Assembly (NCBI GenBank): GCA_035771165.1
Contig: JAWNZC010000229.1
Span: 1,685,501-1,749,500 of the forward strand
From: Paragorgia papillata
Lineage: Eukaryota > Cnidaria > Anthozoa > Scleralcyonacea > Coralliidae
DNA length: 64,000 nt
Reading direction: 5' to 3'
In this document: piece after piece, positions 1 through 9,609 of the stretch
Position numbering within the stretch: position 1 is the stretch's first letter
Layout of the letters: every line of letters begins with the position of its first letter
Position numbers and translations under genes: made by a program
The notes under the pieces: model-generated
What the model saw: only the letters and a program-made list of their open reading frames with translations
The model's database searches: none
What the model was told of the DNA's origin: nothing

Positions 1-1066
1 GAAATCCAATAAACAGTAGAGAGATATGTGGTCACATTCTAATATTAAAAAGTTGACTGTTTCGCTCTATGTCAAAGTTCATCAGCATGCCTAGGAAACA
101 CCAGTTACATTGTTTCAGTCAGTGAATCCAACATGGACAGCCTGACCAACATACAAGTGAAGGTGTAGCTGAATTTAAAACATTCTGCATAACCCAGAGC
201 AAAGTGGGCTACCTTCCATGGCTGTTGAGCCCCACCTACCCAGAGCTGTCTGGCTTTCAAATGCCTGATACTTGCCTTTTAAACCTCAACCCAAGCAGAC
301 AATGTCTGGTTAGGAGTCAGGAGAAGCTTTTGTTAATGACCATAATGGACATTACATGGACACAGACATAGACATAGAGGAGCTCAACTCTCTACATCAT
401 CCCGATCATTCTAACCCCCATCTAATATGCCACTACCCATCTCCCTACTAACCCATGTTACTATGAGCTGTCTGGTTTTCAGGCACCAGCAACCCAAGTC
501 CAATTCCTGTCCAGTGCAATTATCAGATTAAAATTTCATAACAGCCACATGTGAGAAGAATGCTTACTTGATGTATAACGATAATACATGGAAATTTGTA
601 GAAATATCATGTAGATATTTATTGCTTAGCTTTTGATCTGTTTCCCCAGGCCCAGACCGTATTACTTATATGTTTAAAAGTTATATGTTATTACTTAATG
701 TATAATACTGTATGTTATATATATATTAATATACATATAGACAATTAACTCACTTGTAATATGAACTGAGGACGAATGTATTATGTAAACTACTGTGGAA
801 AGGCAATCTGACTCTGCATCATGATTATGACATACTAGTGAGTATCTAGAATTGAAACACTACCTAAGTAGTGTTTATAGTACTACATGAATCATTTAAT
901 AACATTGGTTTATACCAGTGTGCTCAACGCAGATTATGCTAATATGGAACGGATATCAACAAAGGTTAGGGAAGTAACATGACAACAGACTAACATCGAT
1001 ATTGAATCCATATTGATGAACTACTGTACCTAATGGAGACCGCATATACTTTCGGCAAAGCAATCA
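1..1066. other. intergenic, no gene seen; SINE-tail fragment at about 490-572
   Basis: No exon with credible splice sites or coding character is visible. The stretch at about 490-572 (CAGTGCAATTATCAGATTAA, followed by CACATGTGAGAAGAATG) resembles the middle of the tRNA-type SINE family seen at 25.64 kb and at 54.1/55.0 kb. The missing N-terminal exon(s) of the SDR gene were looked for here and not found. Confidence 0.5.
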
Positions 1067-1340
1067 ACCAATCAGATTCAACGATTTGCCTCGTTTTGGC
1101 CAATCACAATGGGTAAATCGGCCTTAATCCTGCAAAAATCTAAACCAGTCAGCGCTCGCGATTTGGCTGTTTTGGACCAATGAGAATGGCTAAATCGGCC
1201 TAAATCCCGCAAAACACCTAAACCAGTCAGCGCTCGCAATTTATCTGGTTTGGACCAATCAGAATATCTAAATCGGCCCAAATCCTGCAAAAGTCTAAGC
1301 CAGTCAGCCCTCGCAATTTTTCTTGTTTAGACCAATTAGT
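1067..1340. repeat. tandem repeat, ~77-bp unit, ~3.5 copies
   Basis: The phrase GG(A/C)CCAATCA-like recurs at 1098, 1174, 1252 and 1329, giving spacings of 76-78 bp. Each unit also carries TAAATCGGCC and CCAGTCAGC(G/C)CTCGC. Copies differ at several positions. An ORF can be read through the array on the minus strand, but it only reflects the repeat. Confidence 0.85.
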
Positions 1341-1491
1341 AAGTTAATATATGATGATATTTATAATTATTTCTTAACAATTTTCACCTTAGTCATCTGA
1401 CTTATTTGACAAACGCTAAATCCGCCCCTGGTGCGTCTAAATGCATGTGTGCTTACGAGTCAAAGGTTAAAAGCTGAATGGGGGTAGAGTT

Positions 1492-2937
1492 GTGGCTAGC
1501 TTGCAACAAGCTCCATGGAGTGTGATCGAGTCTTTTGACGATGTCGACGATATGTGTTCTGCATGGGAATTGTTGATGAAATCACTGATTGAGCAGCACT
1601 TCCCTTTAAAACGGAAACGCATACGAAAACATACGCACCCTTGGCTTAATAGCGAAGTACTCCGATTAATGAGAACACGCGACCAAGTTCATAAAAAAGC
1701 AGTAAAGTCAGGATTAATTAGTGATTGGGACGAATATAGACGCCTTAGGAACAAAGTGACGGGTGTTAATAGAAAGGCTAGGAGGGACTATTTCTCTAAT
1801 AAACTTGAAGAAAATCGCAGTAATCCCAGAGCTTTCTGGAATACACTTCGTAATGTTCTACCGTCTAAAAGTAATCGCAGCAAAATTGACAAGCTAGTGG
1901 TAGACGACAAAGAGCTGACAAACAAGAAAGAGATTGCGAATTCTTTAAATGAGTTCTTTACGACAATCGCATCATCGCTTCTAGCAAGTCGACCATTTTC
2001 AGAATTTGAACCTCGTCCAACTGAACCAACAAACAACTCCACATGTACTTTTAAATTCCATGCTTTGTGTGAAGCAGATGTGTTTAAGGCCTTGCAAACG
2101 ATTGATCCATCTAAAGCAACCGGTGCAGATAATATTCCTGCCAAAGTTCTGAAGATTGCTGCACCTTACATTAGTAAAGTTGTAGCGAATATCTTTAATG
2201 CATCCTATATGAGTGGCCAATATCCTTCCCCCTGGAAAGTAGCAAAGGTAACTCCTATATATAAAGGAGGGTCTAAAACTGAGCGCGATAATCAAAGACC
2301 GATATCTGTGCTACCGTGTATCTCTAAGATTCAGGAGTCCTTCGCAAACTCAAATCTCCAAGTATTCGCACAGGATGTTGGCCTTATTAACCAGCACCAA
2401 TATGCTTATGTAAAACACTCCTCTACAACAGTGGCACTTATTAGAGCTGTGAATGCTTGGAAATTAGCAATTGATAAAGGACAAAAAGTAGTTTGCGCTT
2501 TTCTCGATCTTCGTAAAGCGTTTGATGTTATAGATCATGACATCCTACTTCAAAAGCTCACACAGCATGGTGTAAAGGGTAACGAGTTTGAATGGTTCAA
2601 AAGTTATCTCTCAAGCAGATATCAGTACGTCGTATGTGGTGGAGCAGAATCCCATCAGCTTAATATTACCCACGGAGTGCCTCAAGGGTCTGTCCTCGGA
2701 CCAACATTATTTAATATTCATATTAATGGAATTCTTAATGCGTGTCAAAAGAGTGAAGGGGTACTGTACGCCGATGACACTGAAATTCACGCTAGCTCGA
2801 AAGACGTTAACATAGCCGAACAATGCGTCAATGAAGACCTTAGCCACATAGATGCTTGGCTTGATCAGAACGGCCTGATAAGTAACCATAAGAAGTCGGA
2901 GGTGATGAGGATTAAGATTTTCTGGTGCCGGCTATAG
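1492..2937 (+). CDS. non-LTR retrotransposon reverse transcriptase (CR1/L2-type), truncated at both ends
   Basis: A 481-residue open frame encodes the linker and reverse-transcriptase part of a LINE ORF2. Visible motifs are DPSKATGADNIP (finger), WKVAKVTPIYKGG and RPISVLP, LDLRKAFDVIDHDILL with the catalytic Asp of motif A, GVPQGSVLGP (motif B) and the YADD box (motif C). KSEV then marks motif D. The upstream endonuclease domain is absent and the start here is only the edge of the open frame. The genuine frame stops at about 2906, where the left 928-bp inverted arm begins; the last ~10 codons are arm sequence. It is a dead copy. Assignment to the CR1/L2 superfamily rests on motif style, not a tree. 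Confidence 0.85.
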   Translation: MASLQQAPWSVIESFDDVDDMCSAWELLMKSLIEQHFPLKRKRIRKHTHPWLNSEVLRLMRTRDQVHKKAVKSGLISDWDEYRRLRNKVTGVNRKARRDYFSNKLEENRSNPRAFWNTLRNVLPSKSNRSKIDKLVVDDKELTNKKEIANSLNEFFTTIASSLLASRPFSEFEPRPTEPTNNSTCTFKFHALCEADVFKALQTIDPSKATGADNIPAKVLKIAAPYISKVVANIFNASYMSGQYPSPWKVAKVTPIYKGGSKTERDNQRPISVLPCISKIQESFANSNLQVFAQDVGLINQHQYAYVKHSSTTVALIRAVNAWKLAIDKGQKVVCAFLDLRKAFDVIDHDILLQKLTQHGVKGNEFEWFKSYLSSRYQYVVCGGAESHQLNITHGVPQGSVLGPTLFNIHINGILNACQKSEGVLYADDTEIHASSKDVNIAEQCVNEDLSHIDAWLDQNGLISNHKKSEVMRIKIFWCRL

Positions 2938-3833
2938 TAATAATTATACATATTTTTTGATATATCAAATCAACAAACAGCCATGTACATATGCAGATAG
3001 ATCAATGGGACAAAACAAATAGAAAATATATTTTTCTTTAAAAATAACAGGAACAATAACATGATTAATAGTTTGCAAGATGATAGTGTTCTGAATGTTA
3101 GACTACACAGTCAGCAGTTCCACATCTATCAATTTTTATGTTTGTGTATCATGGTAATAGTGAGAAAATATATTTTTCTTTAAAAATAACAGGAACAATA
3201 ACATGATTAATAGTTTGCAAGATGATAGTGTTCTGAATGTTAGACTACACAGTCAGCAGTTCCACATCTAGCAATTTGTATGTTTGGACACTGGTTGGTA
3301 AGTTGTTCAACGACAACAATTCTTCACGTGGGATGAGACCATTGTTGTAGGCATTCAGGTACATATATTTGTCTCAATGGATAAAGAAACAACAGTTGGT
3401 AAGTTGTTCAACGACAACAATTCTTCACGTGGGATGAGACCATTGTTGTAGGCATTCAGGTACATCTTGTCTCCTTCAACTAAGACATGGTCGATGATTG
3501 TCGAGTCCCATTTATCGACTGAAATAGCTTGTGCTGTCAACAGCGCTGACAAACTCATGAAAGAGCACTGCTTTCCTCGAGAATCGCCACTGAAACGTTC
3601 ATGGCCTTGATGAATACTTCCCCGTGAAAGTAAAGACATATTTATGAATTGTTCTTACCGTGAATTTCCTGACAAAGAAGACAAAGCTGAACTTCTTTGA
3701 AAATAGCTTCGAAAACGTGAAACGTGTCAGGCTATCAGCCGAACATGCGCACTAAGCCACTTTAGAGAATCTAGAGATTGCGCAATTGCCGACACATCCA
3801 TCCATCCATCCATCCATCCACATCCAAAAATCC
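2906..3833. repeat. left arm of a 928-bp inverted repeat
   Basis: This 928-bp block is the reverse complement of 6188-7115, with equal length and no mismatch at the places compared. Outer ends are TGAGGATTAAGATTTTCTGG and inner ends ATCCAAAAATCC next to (CATC)n. Each arm holds two internal direct duplications: a ~110-bp block around TTCTGAATGTTAGACTACAC, and a ~68-bp block containing CTTCACGTGGGATGAGACC. It cuts off the upstream LINE ORF. No clear target-site duplication flanks the pair. Confidence 0.95.
3355..3639 (-). CDS. 94-aa cysteine-protease-like fragment inside left inverted arm
   Basis: The encoded peptide is the same as that at 6382-6666 on the other strand. It contains SRGKQCSFMSLSALL followed by WDSTIIDHVLVEGDKMYLNA and later LLSLNNLP. 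A G-x-QC-x-x-x-SL block followed by a WD..D.IL..GD.LY block resembles the start of cysteine-protease domains of the herpesvirus-tegument/OTU-like type (Pfam Peptidase_C76-like) that occur in animal mobile elements. That is recognition by eye only. The catalytic His/Asp region is missing, so this is a fragment. It ends at an internal duplication junction that introduces a novel tail and stop. Function unknown. Confidence 0.45.
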   Translation of the reverse strand: MSLLSRGSIHQGHERFSGDSRGKQCSFMSLSALLTAQAISVDKWDSTIIDHVLVEGDKMYLNAYNNGLIPREELLSLNNLPTVVSLSIETNICT

Positions 3834-4014
3834 TATATTTACTAAATATAGATCAGATATATTACTAAATAATTTAGATATACTTTGAAAATTATTGTAT
3901 ACTGGTCACCGGTTTATACCAGCTAATATTTATTAGCTGATCGGTTTTTTTATCAGTTTAAATAAAGATGTTATGTTATGTTATATACTTGAGTTGGTTT
4001 TTTTTACTATCTAG

Positions 4015-4197
4015 GTTTGTGGTCGGTTATTAACAATGCAGGAATTGCTGTGTCTGGTCCTCTTGATTGGCAAAGTCTTGACGAAATAAAAAAGATGGCT
4101 GACGTCAATCTGTGGGGATTGATTGATGTCACAAAAACTTTTCTTCCTCTTTTAAAAAAATCTAATGGTCGACTAATTAACGTTTCGAGTATGGGAG
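4015..4197 (+). CDS. SDR exon with NNAG and catalytic Ser, flanked by inverted arms
   Basis: The acceptor TTTTTACTATCTAG precedes GTTTGTGG, and the donor is GGGAG|GTAAGA. The exon enters with two bases completing a Gly codon, so it reads (G)LWSVINNAG, the usual SDR9C block. It ends one base into the Gly of SSMGG. It lies 181 bp inside the left arm and 1990 bp before the right arm, so both flanking introns contain reverse-complementary 928-nt sequence. Confidence 0.9.
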
Positions 4198-7100
4198 GTA
4201 AGATTATATTTAATCGCAAATGAAAGAATTTGAAAATACGAAAAAATAATTCTTTGAAGGTTTTCACGGTCATAATCATATAATTCAAGAAAAATTTATC
4301 GACTTTTATTTTTATTTTGTTGATCTATTGACCTGTTGACTTATTAAGTCTTCATCAGAACATATATAGTTTAAACATGTCGTTCACTCGTCTTATCTAA
4401 CGGCATTACATTGCATTACTGTACTTTACATTTAGTATTACATTACATTACATTACATTACACTGCATTGCATTACATTACATTAATTATAATGACTTTA
4501 AAACAAACGTGATGCGTCATTGTAACTCTTACGTGATCTAATTGATCTGTTGCTTAGTGTAAATACGTGAGCCTACAGAATGTTGACATATTGCCCTGAT
4601 TAAGGTCTGTCCTTGTCTTTGTCCCTACGTCCCTGTCTTTGCCCCGACTTGACCGTGACTTGTCCTTGTCCCTGCCCCTGTTCCTGTCCTTGTCCCTGTC
4701 CTTGTCCTCGCCCTTGTCCCTGTCCTTATTCTTGTCCCTGTCGACTTGTCCTTATTCTTATTCTAGCTTGTCCTTATTCTTGTCCCTATCTACTTTTCCT
4801 TATTCTTGTCCCTGTCCTTGTCCTTATTCTTGTCCCTGTCCTTGTCCTTATTCTTGTCCCTGTCCTTATCCTTATTCTTGTCCCTGTCCTTATCCTTATT
4901 CTTGTCCCTGTCCTTATTCTTGTCCCTATCTACTTTTCCTTATTCCTGTCCCTGTCCCTGTCCTTATTCTTGTCCCTGTCCTTGTCCTTATTCTTGTCCC
5001 TGTCGACTTGTCCTTATTCTTGTCGCTGTCGACTTGTCCTTATTCTTATTCTAGCTTGTCCCTGTCCTTGTCCCTGTCGACTTGTCCTTATTCTTGTCCC
5101 TGTCGACTTGTCCTTATTCTTATTCTAGCTTGTCCCTGTCGACTTGTCCTTATTCTTATTCTAGCTTGTCCCTGTCCTTGTCCCTGTCGACTTGTCCTTA
5201 TTCTTATTCTAGCTTGTCCCTGTCCTTGTCCCTGTCGACTTGTCCTTATTCTTATTCTAGCTTGTCCCTGTCCTTGTCCCTGTCGACTTGTCCTTATTCT
5301 TATTCTAGCTTGTCCCTGTCCTTGTCCTTATTCCTGTCCCTGTCGACTTGTCCTTATTCTTGTCCCTGTCGACTTGTCCTTATTCTTATTCTAGCTTGTC
5401 CCTGTCCTTGTCCCTGTCGACTTGTCCTTATTCTTATTCTAGCTTGTCCCTGTCCTTGTCCCTGTCGACTTGTCCTTATTCTTATTCTAGCTTGTCCCTG
5501 TCCTTGTCCTTATTCCTGTCCCTGTCGACTTGTCCTTATTCTTGTCCCTGTCGACTTGTCCTTATTCTTATTCTAGCTTGTCCCTGTCCTTGTCCCTGTC
5601 GACTTGTCCTTATTCTTATTCTAGCTTGTCCCTGTCCTTGTCCCTGTCGACTTTTCCTTATTCTTATACTAGCTTGTCCCTGTCCTTGTCCCTGTCGACT
5701 TGTCCTTATTCTTATTCTAGCTTGTCCCTGTCCTTGTCCCTGTCCTTGTCCCTGTCGACTTGTCCTTATTCTTATTCTAGCTTGTCCCTGTCCTTGTCCC
5801 TGTCGACTTGTCCATATTCTTGTCCCTGTCGACTTCATAGAGATCATATATAATACTAGAGGGGGCATTGGCGGCAAAATTTGGTAACCACAATGGCAGC
5901 CGCCATTACCTTTGGTATTTCAGTCAATTGGTTGGCAAATGTACTAGACCCAGTCCTTTGCCAACCAACGCACCTAATGTTTGCGCAACCTGATGTTTGC
6001 CTCCAAAAATCCAAGATGGCGGCGTTCAATTGGTTACCCGCAGTTGACTGAAATTAAGATAGGATGCCCCCTCTAGTATTATTGCTGCCCCCGCCAGGGG
6101 GCAGCAACACAAATCTTGACGTGCCTTTGCACTCGTGCCCAGTCTTTTGGCCGAGCTATGTATAGTCGACAATATCTCGATCTCTTTGGATTTTTGGATG
6201 TGGATGGATGGATGGATGGATGGATGTGTCGGCAATTGCGCAATCTCTAGATTCTCTAAAGTGGCTTAGTGCGCATGTTCGGCTGATAGCCTGACACGTT
6301 TCACGTTTTCGAAGCTATTTTCAAAGAAGTTCAGCTTTGTCTTCTTTGTCAGGAAATTCACGGTAAGAACAATTCATAAATATGTCTTTACTTTCACGGG
6401 GAAGTATTCATCAAGGCCATGAACGTTTCAGTGGCGATTCTCGAGGAAAGCAGTGCTCTTTCATGAGTTTGTCAGCGCTGTTGACAGCACAAGCTATTTC
6501 AGTCGATAAATGGGACTCGACAATCATCGACCATGTCTTAGTTGAAGGAGACAAGATGTACCTGAATGCCTACAACAATGGTCTCATCCCACGTGAAGAA
6601 TTGTTGTCGTTGAACAACTTACCAACTGTTGTTTCTTTATCCATTGAGACAAATATATGTACCTGAATGCCTACAACAATGGTCTCATCCCACGTGAAGA
6701 ATTGTTGTCGTTGAACAACTTACCAACCAGTGTCCAAACATACAAATTGCTAGATGTGGAACTGCTGACTGTGTAGTCTAACATTCAGAACACTATCATC
6801 TTGCAAACTATTAATCATGTTATTGTTCCTGTTATTTTTAAAGAAAAATATATTTTCTCACTATTACCATGATACACAAACATAAAAATTGATAGATGTG
6901 GAACTGCTGACTGTGTAGTCTAACATTCAGAACACTATCATCTTGCAAACTATTAATCATGTTATTGTTCCTGTTATTTTTAAAGAAAAATATATTTTCT
7001 ATTTGTTTTGTCCCATTGATCTATCTGCATATGTACATGGCTGTTTGTTGATTTGATATATCAAAAAATATGTATAATTATTACTATAGCCGGCACCAGA

Positions 7101-8906
7101 AAATCTTAATCCTCAATGTTTAATCTTTCCTGCCTGAAGGTCATTTGAGAAAAATGTAGTAAGTGGGTCTTCTGACCCTAGCAAGTGAAAGTTACTGCTA
7201 CTAGCAACCTTGAAGCAACATGACTCTGCACTGCACCACTCCTGTTCGTGGCTGCCAGGCCCTGGTGTTGACCTACTGTACTATACTATAAGTATAAAAT
7301 CAGAGTATATCCAGAATTTTTCAGTAGCATATTAGGACTCCATTTGGTCCTTCAGGCAGCACTTTCCTTGCGATAGTAACTTCTAGTATATGATCTATAT
7401 GGTCGACTTGTCCTTATTCTAGTCCCTGTCGACTTGTCCTTGCCCCTGTCTCTGTCGCTTTGGTAGCTAGCGCTATTTCTCAAAGCTGATATTTGAAGAG
7501 GCAGTTGTCGTTCAAACTAAGAAATCGAAAACAATAGTTGTGTCAATAATTCTTGTCAATTTATTTAAGGTCGGTTAAGTCTTCCTTATATTGGAGCTTA
7601 CTGCACCAGCAAGTTTGCTGTCGAGGCTTTTACAGATGCATTACGTATCGAGCTGTGTAGGTGGAGAATGAAGATAATTCTTATTGAACCTGGTTTCTTC
7701 AAGACCAATATGACAGCTAAGAAAACGTTAAGTTCACACTGGGATCGACTCTGGTCTTCGTTATCTGACGAGAAGAAGTTGGAATATGGAGAAGATTTTC
7801 TCCACAAATGTAAGATGTTTGCTACAGATATACAATAAAATTAATACAACCCATTTCCTTACGGTAAACTTCTATTTCGATTTTTGAAGAAGGTCGCACG
7901 ATATTACGTGATTTACTGTGAATCAGAAGAAAATTGAATGATATGAATGGTTTTCAATATTCTTTTAAAACAACCTATTGTAGTAGTTTGAAAGCCCTAA
8001 AAGCGCTGCGTTATAAATTAATCAGCACATAATACTAATTCATTTTCTAGGCTTCCGGTTTTTTTTATTCACGTGAATAATTATTTCAGGGAAATCTCCT
8101 CATCTTACACAAGATTAATTATAGAGCAGTACCAAAGGTTATTTTCGAAGCAAGAAAATGTTTTAGAAAAATTCTGTAAAATATCGATGTAATGGGTATT
8201 TTCCTTTATATATTCAAGCATGGTACATCATTACATACCATTAGAATTTGATTGTCACAATCTCGACCACTATTTCAGTGATTAATCTTCTGACCGACTA
8301 TTAAGGTATACTCATCGGGAAACTAGCTAAGATCGAGTAAGCTAAAGTTGTGATGGGTTTGGGGGACAGAGGAAAATCAGAAAACGCGGAGAAAAACCTC
8401 GAAGCACGGGAGAGAACCAACAACTCTACTCACGAGTTCCAAGCTCGAACAAGTGGTCACCCAAAGTACTAACTTAGCAAATTAATTAATAATTCTTATA
8501 ATATAACTGGGCTAAACTTTGATTCACAATGGTGAGAGGTATGCTAACAGCACGCGGTAGCCGTGCTTCCTATAAAATGAATCCTGTGTCTTTTTTCGAA
8601 CATACAGTATATGATTCGATTATATATACTCTTGATAATATCAATTTATTGCTTCGCTATTTTCTTTATTCAGCTAGAGATAATCTATTAACTGGAGTTG
8701 TCGACACTTGTGCATCCTCCCACACAGAAATTGTCAGTGGAGCTATCGTAGATGCAGTGATGTCATTAAATCCCAAGATACGTTACCTCATTGGAAGAGA
8801 TGCTAACTGGTTGTGGATTTGGATTGCAAGGTTGCCAACTTCCATGGGAGATGCCGTATTACGTTTTATTTCTAAAATTGAAGTTCCTGCCCAATGCCGT
8901 CAATAA
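4015..8906 (+). CDS. short-chain dehydrogenase/reductase (SDR9C-like), last three exons
   Basis: Three spliced exons (4015-4197, 7570-7809, 8674-8906) encode the C-terminal ~218 residues of an NAD(P)-dependent oxidoreductase. All junctions are GT-AG and phase 1. Seen motifs are the LWSVINNAG block, INVSSMGGR carrying the catalytic Ser, and YCTSK (catalytic Tyr-x-x-x-Lys) followed by FAVEAFTDALRIEL. This pattern is typical of the retinol dehydrogenase / 17-beta-HSD6 / hydroxybutyrate dehydrogenase group, whose members act on retinoids, steroids or hydroxy acids, often at ER or mitochondrial membranes. The N-terminal ~100 residues with the TGxxxGxG nucleotide-binding turn are not in the window and should lie upstream. 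The hydrophobic WLWIWIARLP segment near the end could be membrane-associated. The substrate cannot be inferred. Confidence 0.88.
4407..4490. repeat. ATTAC-type simple repeat
   Basis: Imperfect runs of CATTA and CATTG pentamers lie in the SDR intron just downstream of the exon. Confidence 0.7.
4602..5836. repeat. 48-bp-unit minisatellite, built on CCTGTC/CCTTGT hexamers
   Basis: The array lies in the SDR intron. It begins as irregular CTTGTCC/CCTGTCC hexamers and becomes a regular 48-bp unit, whose order is CTTGTCCTTATTCTTATTCT, then AGCTTGTCCCTGTCCTTG, then TCCCTGTCGA. Every period is a multiple of three, so several frames stay open and give long CPCPC/LSLSL/GQGQ reading frames. These have no codon bias or conserved domain and are not genes. 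Each full unit has a GTCGAC (SalI) site. A short outlier of the same motif lies beyond the right inverted arm at about 7404. Confidence 0.95.
5851..6081. mobile_element. MITE with TAATACTAGAGGGGGCAT ends
   Basis: The left end TAATACTAGAGGGGGCAT is the exact reverse complement of the right end, giving a 231-bp element with 18-bp terminal inverted repeats. The interior contains a second pair (GGTAACCA and TTGGTTACC) and no ORF. It lies in the SDR intron between the minisatellite and the right arm. Confidence 0.8.
6188..7115. repeat. right arm of the 928-bp inverted repeat
   Basis: Reverse complement of 2906-3833, the same length, and carrying the same two internal direct duplications. The two arms bound a 2354-bp spacer holding one SDR exon, the minisatellite and a MITE. 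The right outer junction (CCTCA followed by ATGTTTAATC) does not continue the LINE frame broken at the left junction. Confidence 0.95.
6382..6666 (+). CDS. 94-aa cysteine-protease-like fragment inside right inverted arm
   Basis: Identical copy of the peptide on the minus strand of the left arm. Just downstream, a second partial copy of the duplicated block reads MYLNAYNNGLIPREELLSLN and on through NNLPTSVQTYKLL to a stop after LLTV. The uninterrupted ancestral frame therefore probably ended there. The candidate active-site Cys is in SRGKQC. No signal peptide or membrane segment is seen. This strand matches the direction of the surrounding SDR gene, so the fragment is intronic. Confidence 0.45.
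   Translation: MSLLSRGSIHQGHERFSGDSRGKQCSFMSLSALLTAQAISVDKWDSTIIDHVLVEGDKMYLNAYNNGLIPREELLSLNNLPTVVSLSIETNICT
7404..7452. repeat. detached piece of the CCTGTCGACTTGTCC minisatellite
   Basis: GGTCGACTTGTCCTTATTCT followed by AGTCCCTGTCGACTTGTCC matches the unit of the array at 4602-5836. It implies that the array was once longer and was broken when the MITE and right arm arrived. Confidence 0.8.
7570..7809 (+). CDS. SDR exon with catalytic YCTSK
   Basis: Acceptor AATTTATTTAAG, donor CACAAAT|GTAAGA. The exon opens with two bases completing Gly, then RLSLPYIGAYCTSKFAVEAF, and continues through LIEPGFFKTNM, a typical SDR post-catalytic segment. It encodes about 80 residues. Phases fit the exons on both sides. 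Confidence 0.92.
7955..8052. mobile_element. degenerate copy of the CAGTGTGTATC mariner-type MITE
   Basis: Contains CAACCTATTGTAGTAGTTTG and TTATAAATTAATCAGCACAT as in the complete element at 62347-62673, but the ends and part of the interior are lost. It lies in the last SDR intron. Confidence 0.75.
8340..8478 (-). mobile_element. 5S-rRNA-derived SINE, minus-strand copy
   Basis: On the minus strand the block starts GTTAGTACTTTGGGTGACCA and continues with CGAGCTTGGAACTCGTGAG, TGGTTCTCTCCCGTGCTTCG and TTTTCCTCTGTCCC. This follows, in order, the SINE at 16490-16796, which has the 5S internal-promoter-like TTAGTACTTGGATGGGTGAC. The copy is diverged and lacks its 5' end. It sits in the last SDR intron. 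Confidence 0.75.
8674..8906 (+). CDS. SDR terminal exon
   Basis: Acceptor TTTCTTTATTCAG. The exon joins in phase 1 (AAAT + CT = Lys-Ser) and reads SRDNLLTGVVDTCASSHTEI, ending in ISKIEVPAQCRQ and a TAA stop. It matches the C-terminal substrate-loop and tail region of SDR9C-type enzymes in position, though similarity there is low. The open frame extends upstream of 8674, but that part precedes the splice acceptor and is intron. Confidence 0.85.
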
Positions 8907-9411
8907 ATATTAAAATATTACACTTTAGAGACGTGTAGTATATAATTTTCCCACAAGGTCGACAAACTGCGTTACCATTCTATATTTTCGATCAATGTCA
9001 TCTAGATCTATTACTAGTGAATCTATTAAATACAAGCAAATAATTTAGTCTATCATTCTTAATCTTTAACTTGGAAACAGCGCTTGTCACTGGCGGATCT
9101 AGAGGACTCCCCCCCCCCCCCCCCATATTAGCAAGCGAGTTGCGTCTCCACGCCACGGATAGTGCACCCAACGCGAGGAAAATGTCTGTTTGACTCTCAA
9201 AGTGCATGCTCTCAAAACGCACGAAATTCTATTTCCGATAACTTGGAATTCAAAAATTTTAACAGCGAGCAGGGTACCATGACACTTGTTCAACTACAAT
9301 GTGACGTGTAGCAAAAAGCCCAATGTTAGAGCTGAGGTGAATACAAATGCTTCCCCCGGTATTACAGAAAATCTTGCCTCATTGTTTCATGTGCAATTCT
9401 CAATTGACAAG
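8907..9411. other. 3' flank of SDR gene; C homopolymer; no gene seen
   Basis: CACTGGCGGATCTAGAGGAC and a C14 run near 9111-9124 look like the end of an old hAT-like element. Nothing else is recognisable. Confidence 0.4.
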
Positions 9412-9609
9412 CTATAGACCCTTTTAATTAGTATAGAGTACGTAATTTTCACCATATGACGTCAATTTCTTTTCAATTTTTCTTTTGAATTCTTTTCAAT
9501 TTCGTTTGTTGTCTCAAGATTTTGTATGTTTTCAATAGAATTCAAAAGGCTGAAAATGACGTCAAGTGCGGAAAATGACGTACTCTGCACTTATTAAAAG
9601 GGTCTATAG
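9412..9609. mobile_element. MITE with CTATAGACCCTTTTAAT ends
   Basis: CTATAGACCCTTTTAAT at the left end is matched by ATTAAAAGGGTCTATAG at the right. GAGTACGTAATTTTC near the left and GAAAATGACGTACTC near the right extend the inverted repeat imperfectly. About 198 bp, with no ORF. Confidence 0.8.

Noticed and set aside
4613..5887. Long open frames (CPCPC, LSLSL, GQGQ repeats) on both strands
   Set aside because: They arise because the minisatellite unit length is a multiple of three without stops. Several frames are open at once with no domain or codon preference.
2895..7130. Target-site duplication around the inverted-arm pair
   Set aside because: Flanks GGAGGTGA and ATGTTTAA do not give a convincing direct repeat. 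Only ATG is shared near the ends.
8529..8673. Upstream 48 codons of the frame that contains the last SDR exon
   Set aside because: They precede a good splice acceptor and do not match SDRs; phase requires the exon to begin at 8674.
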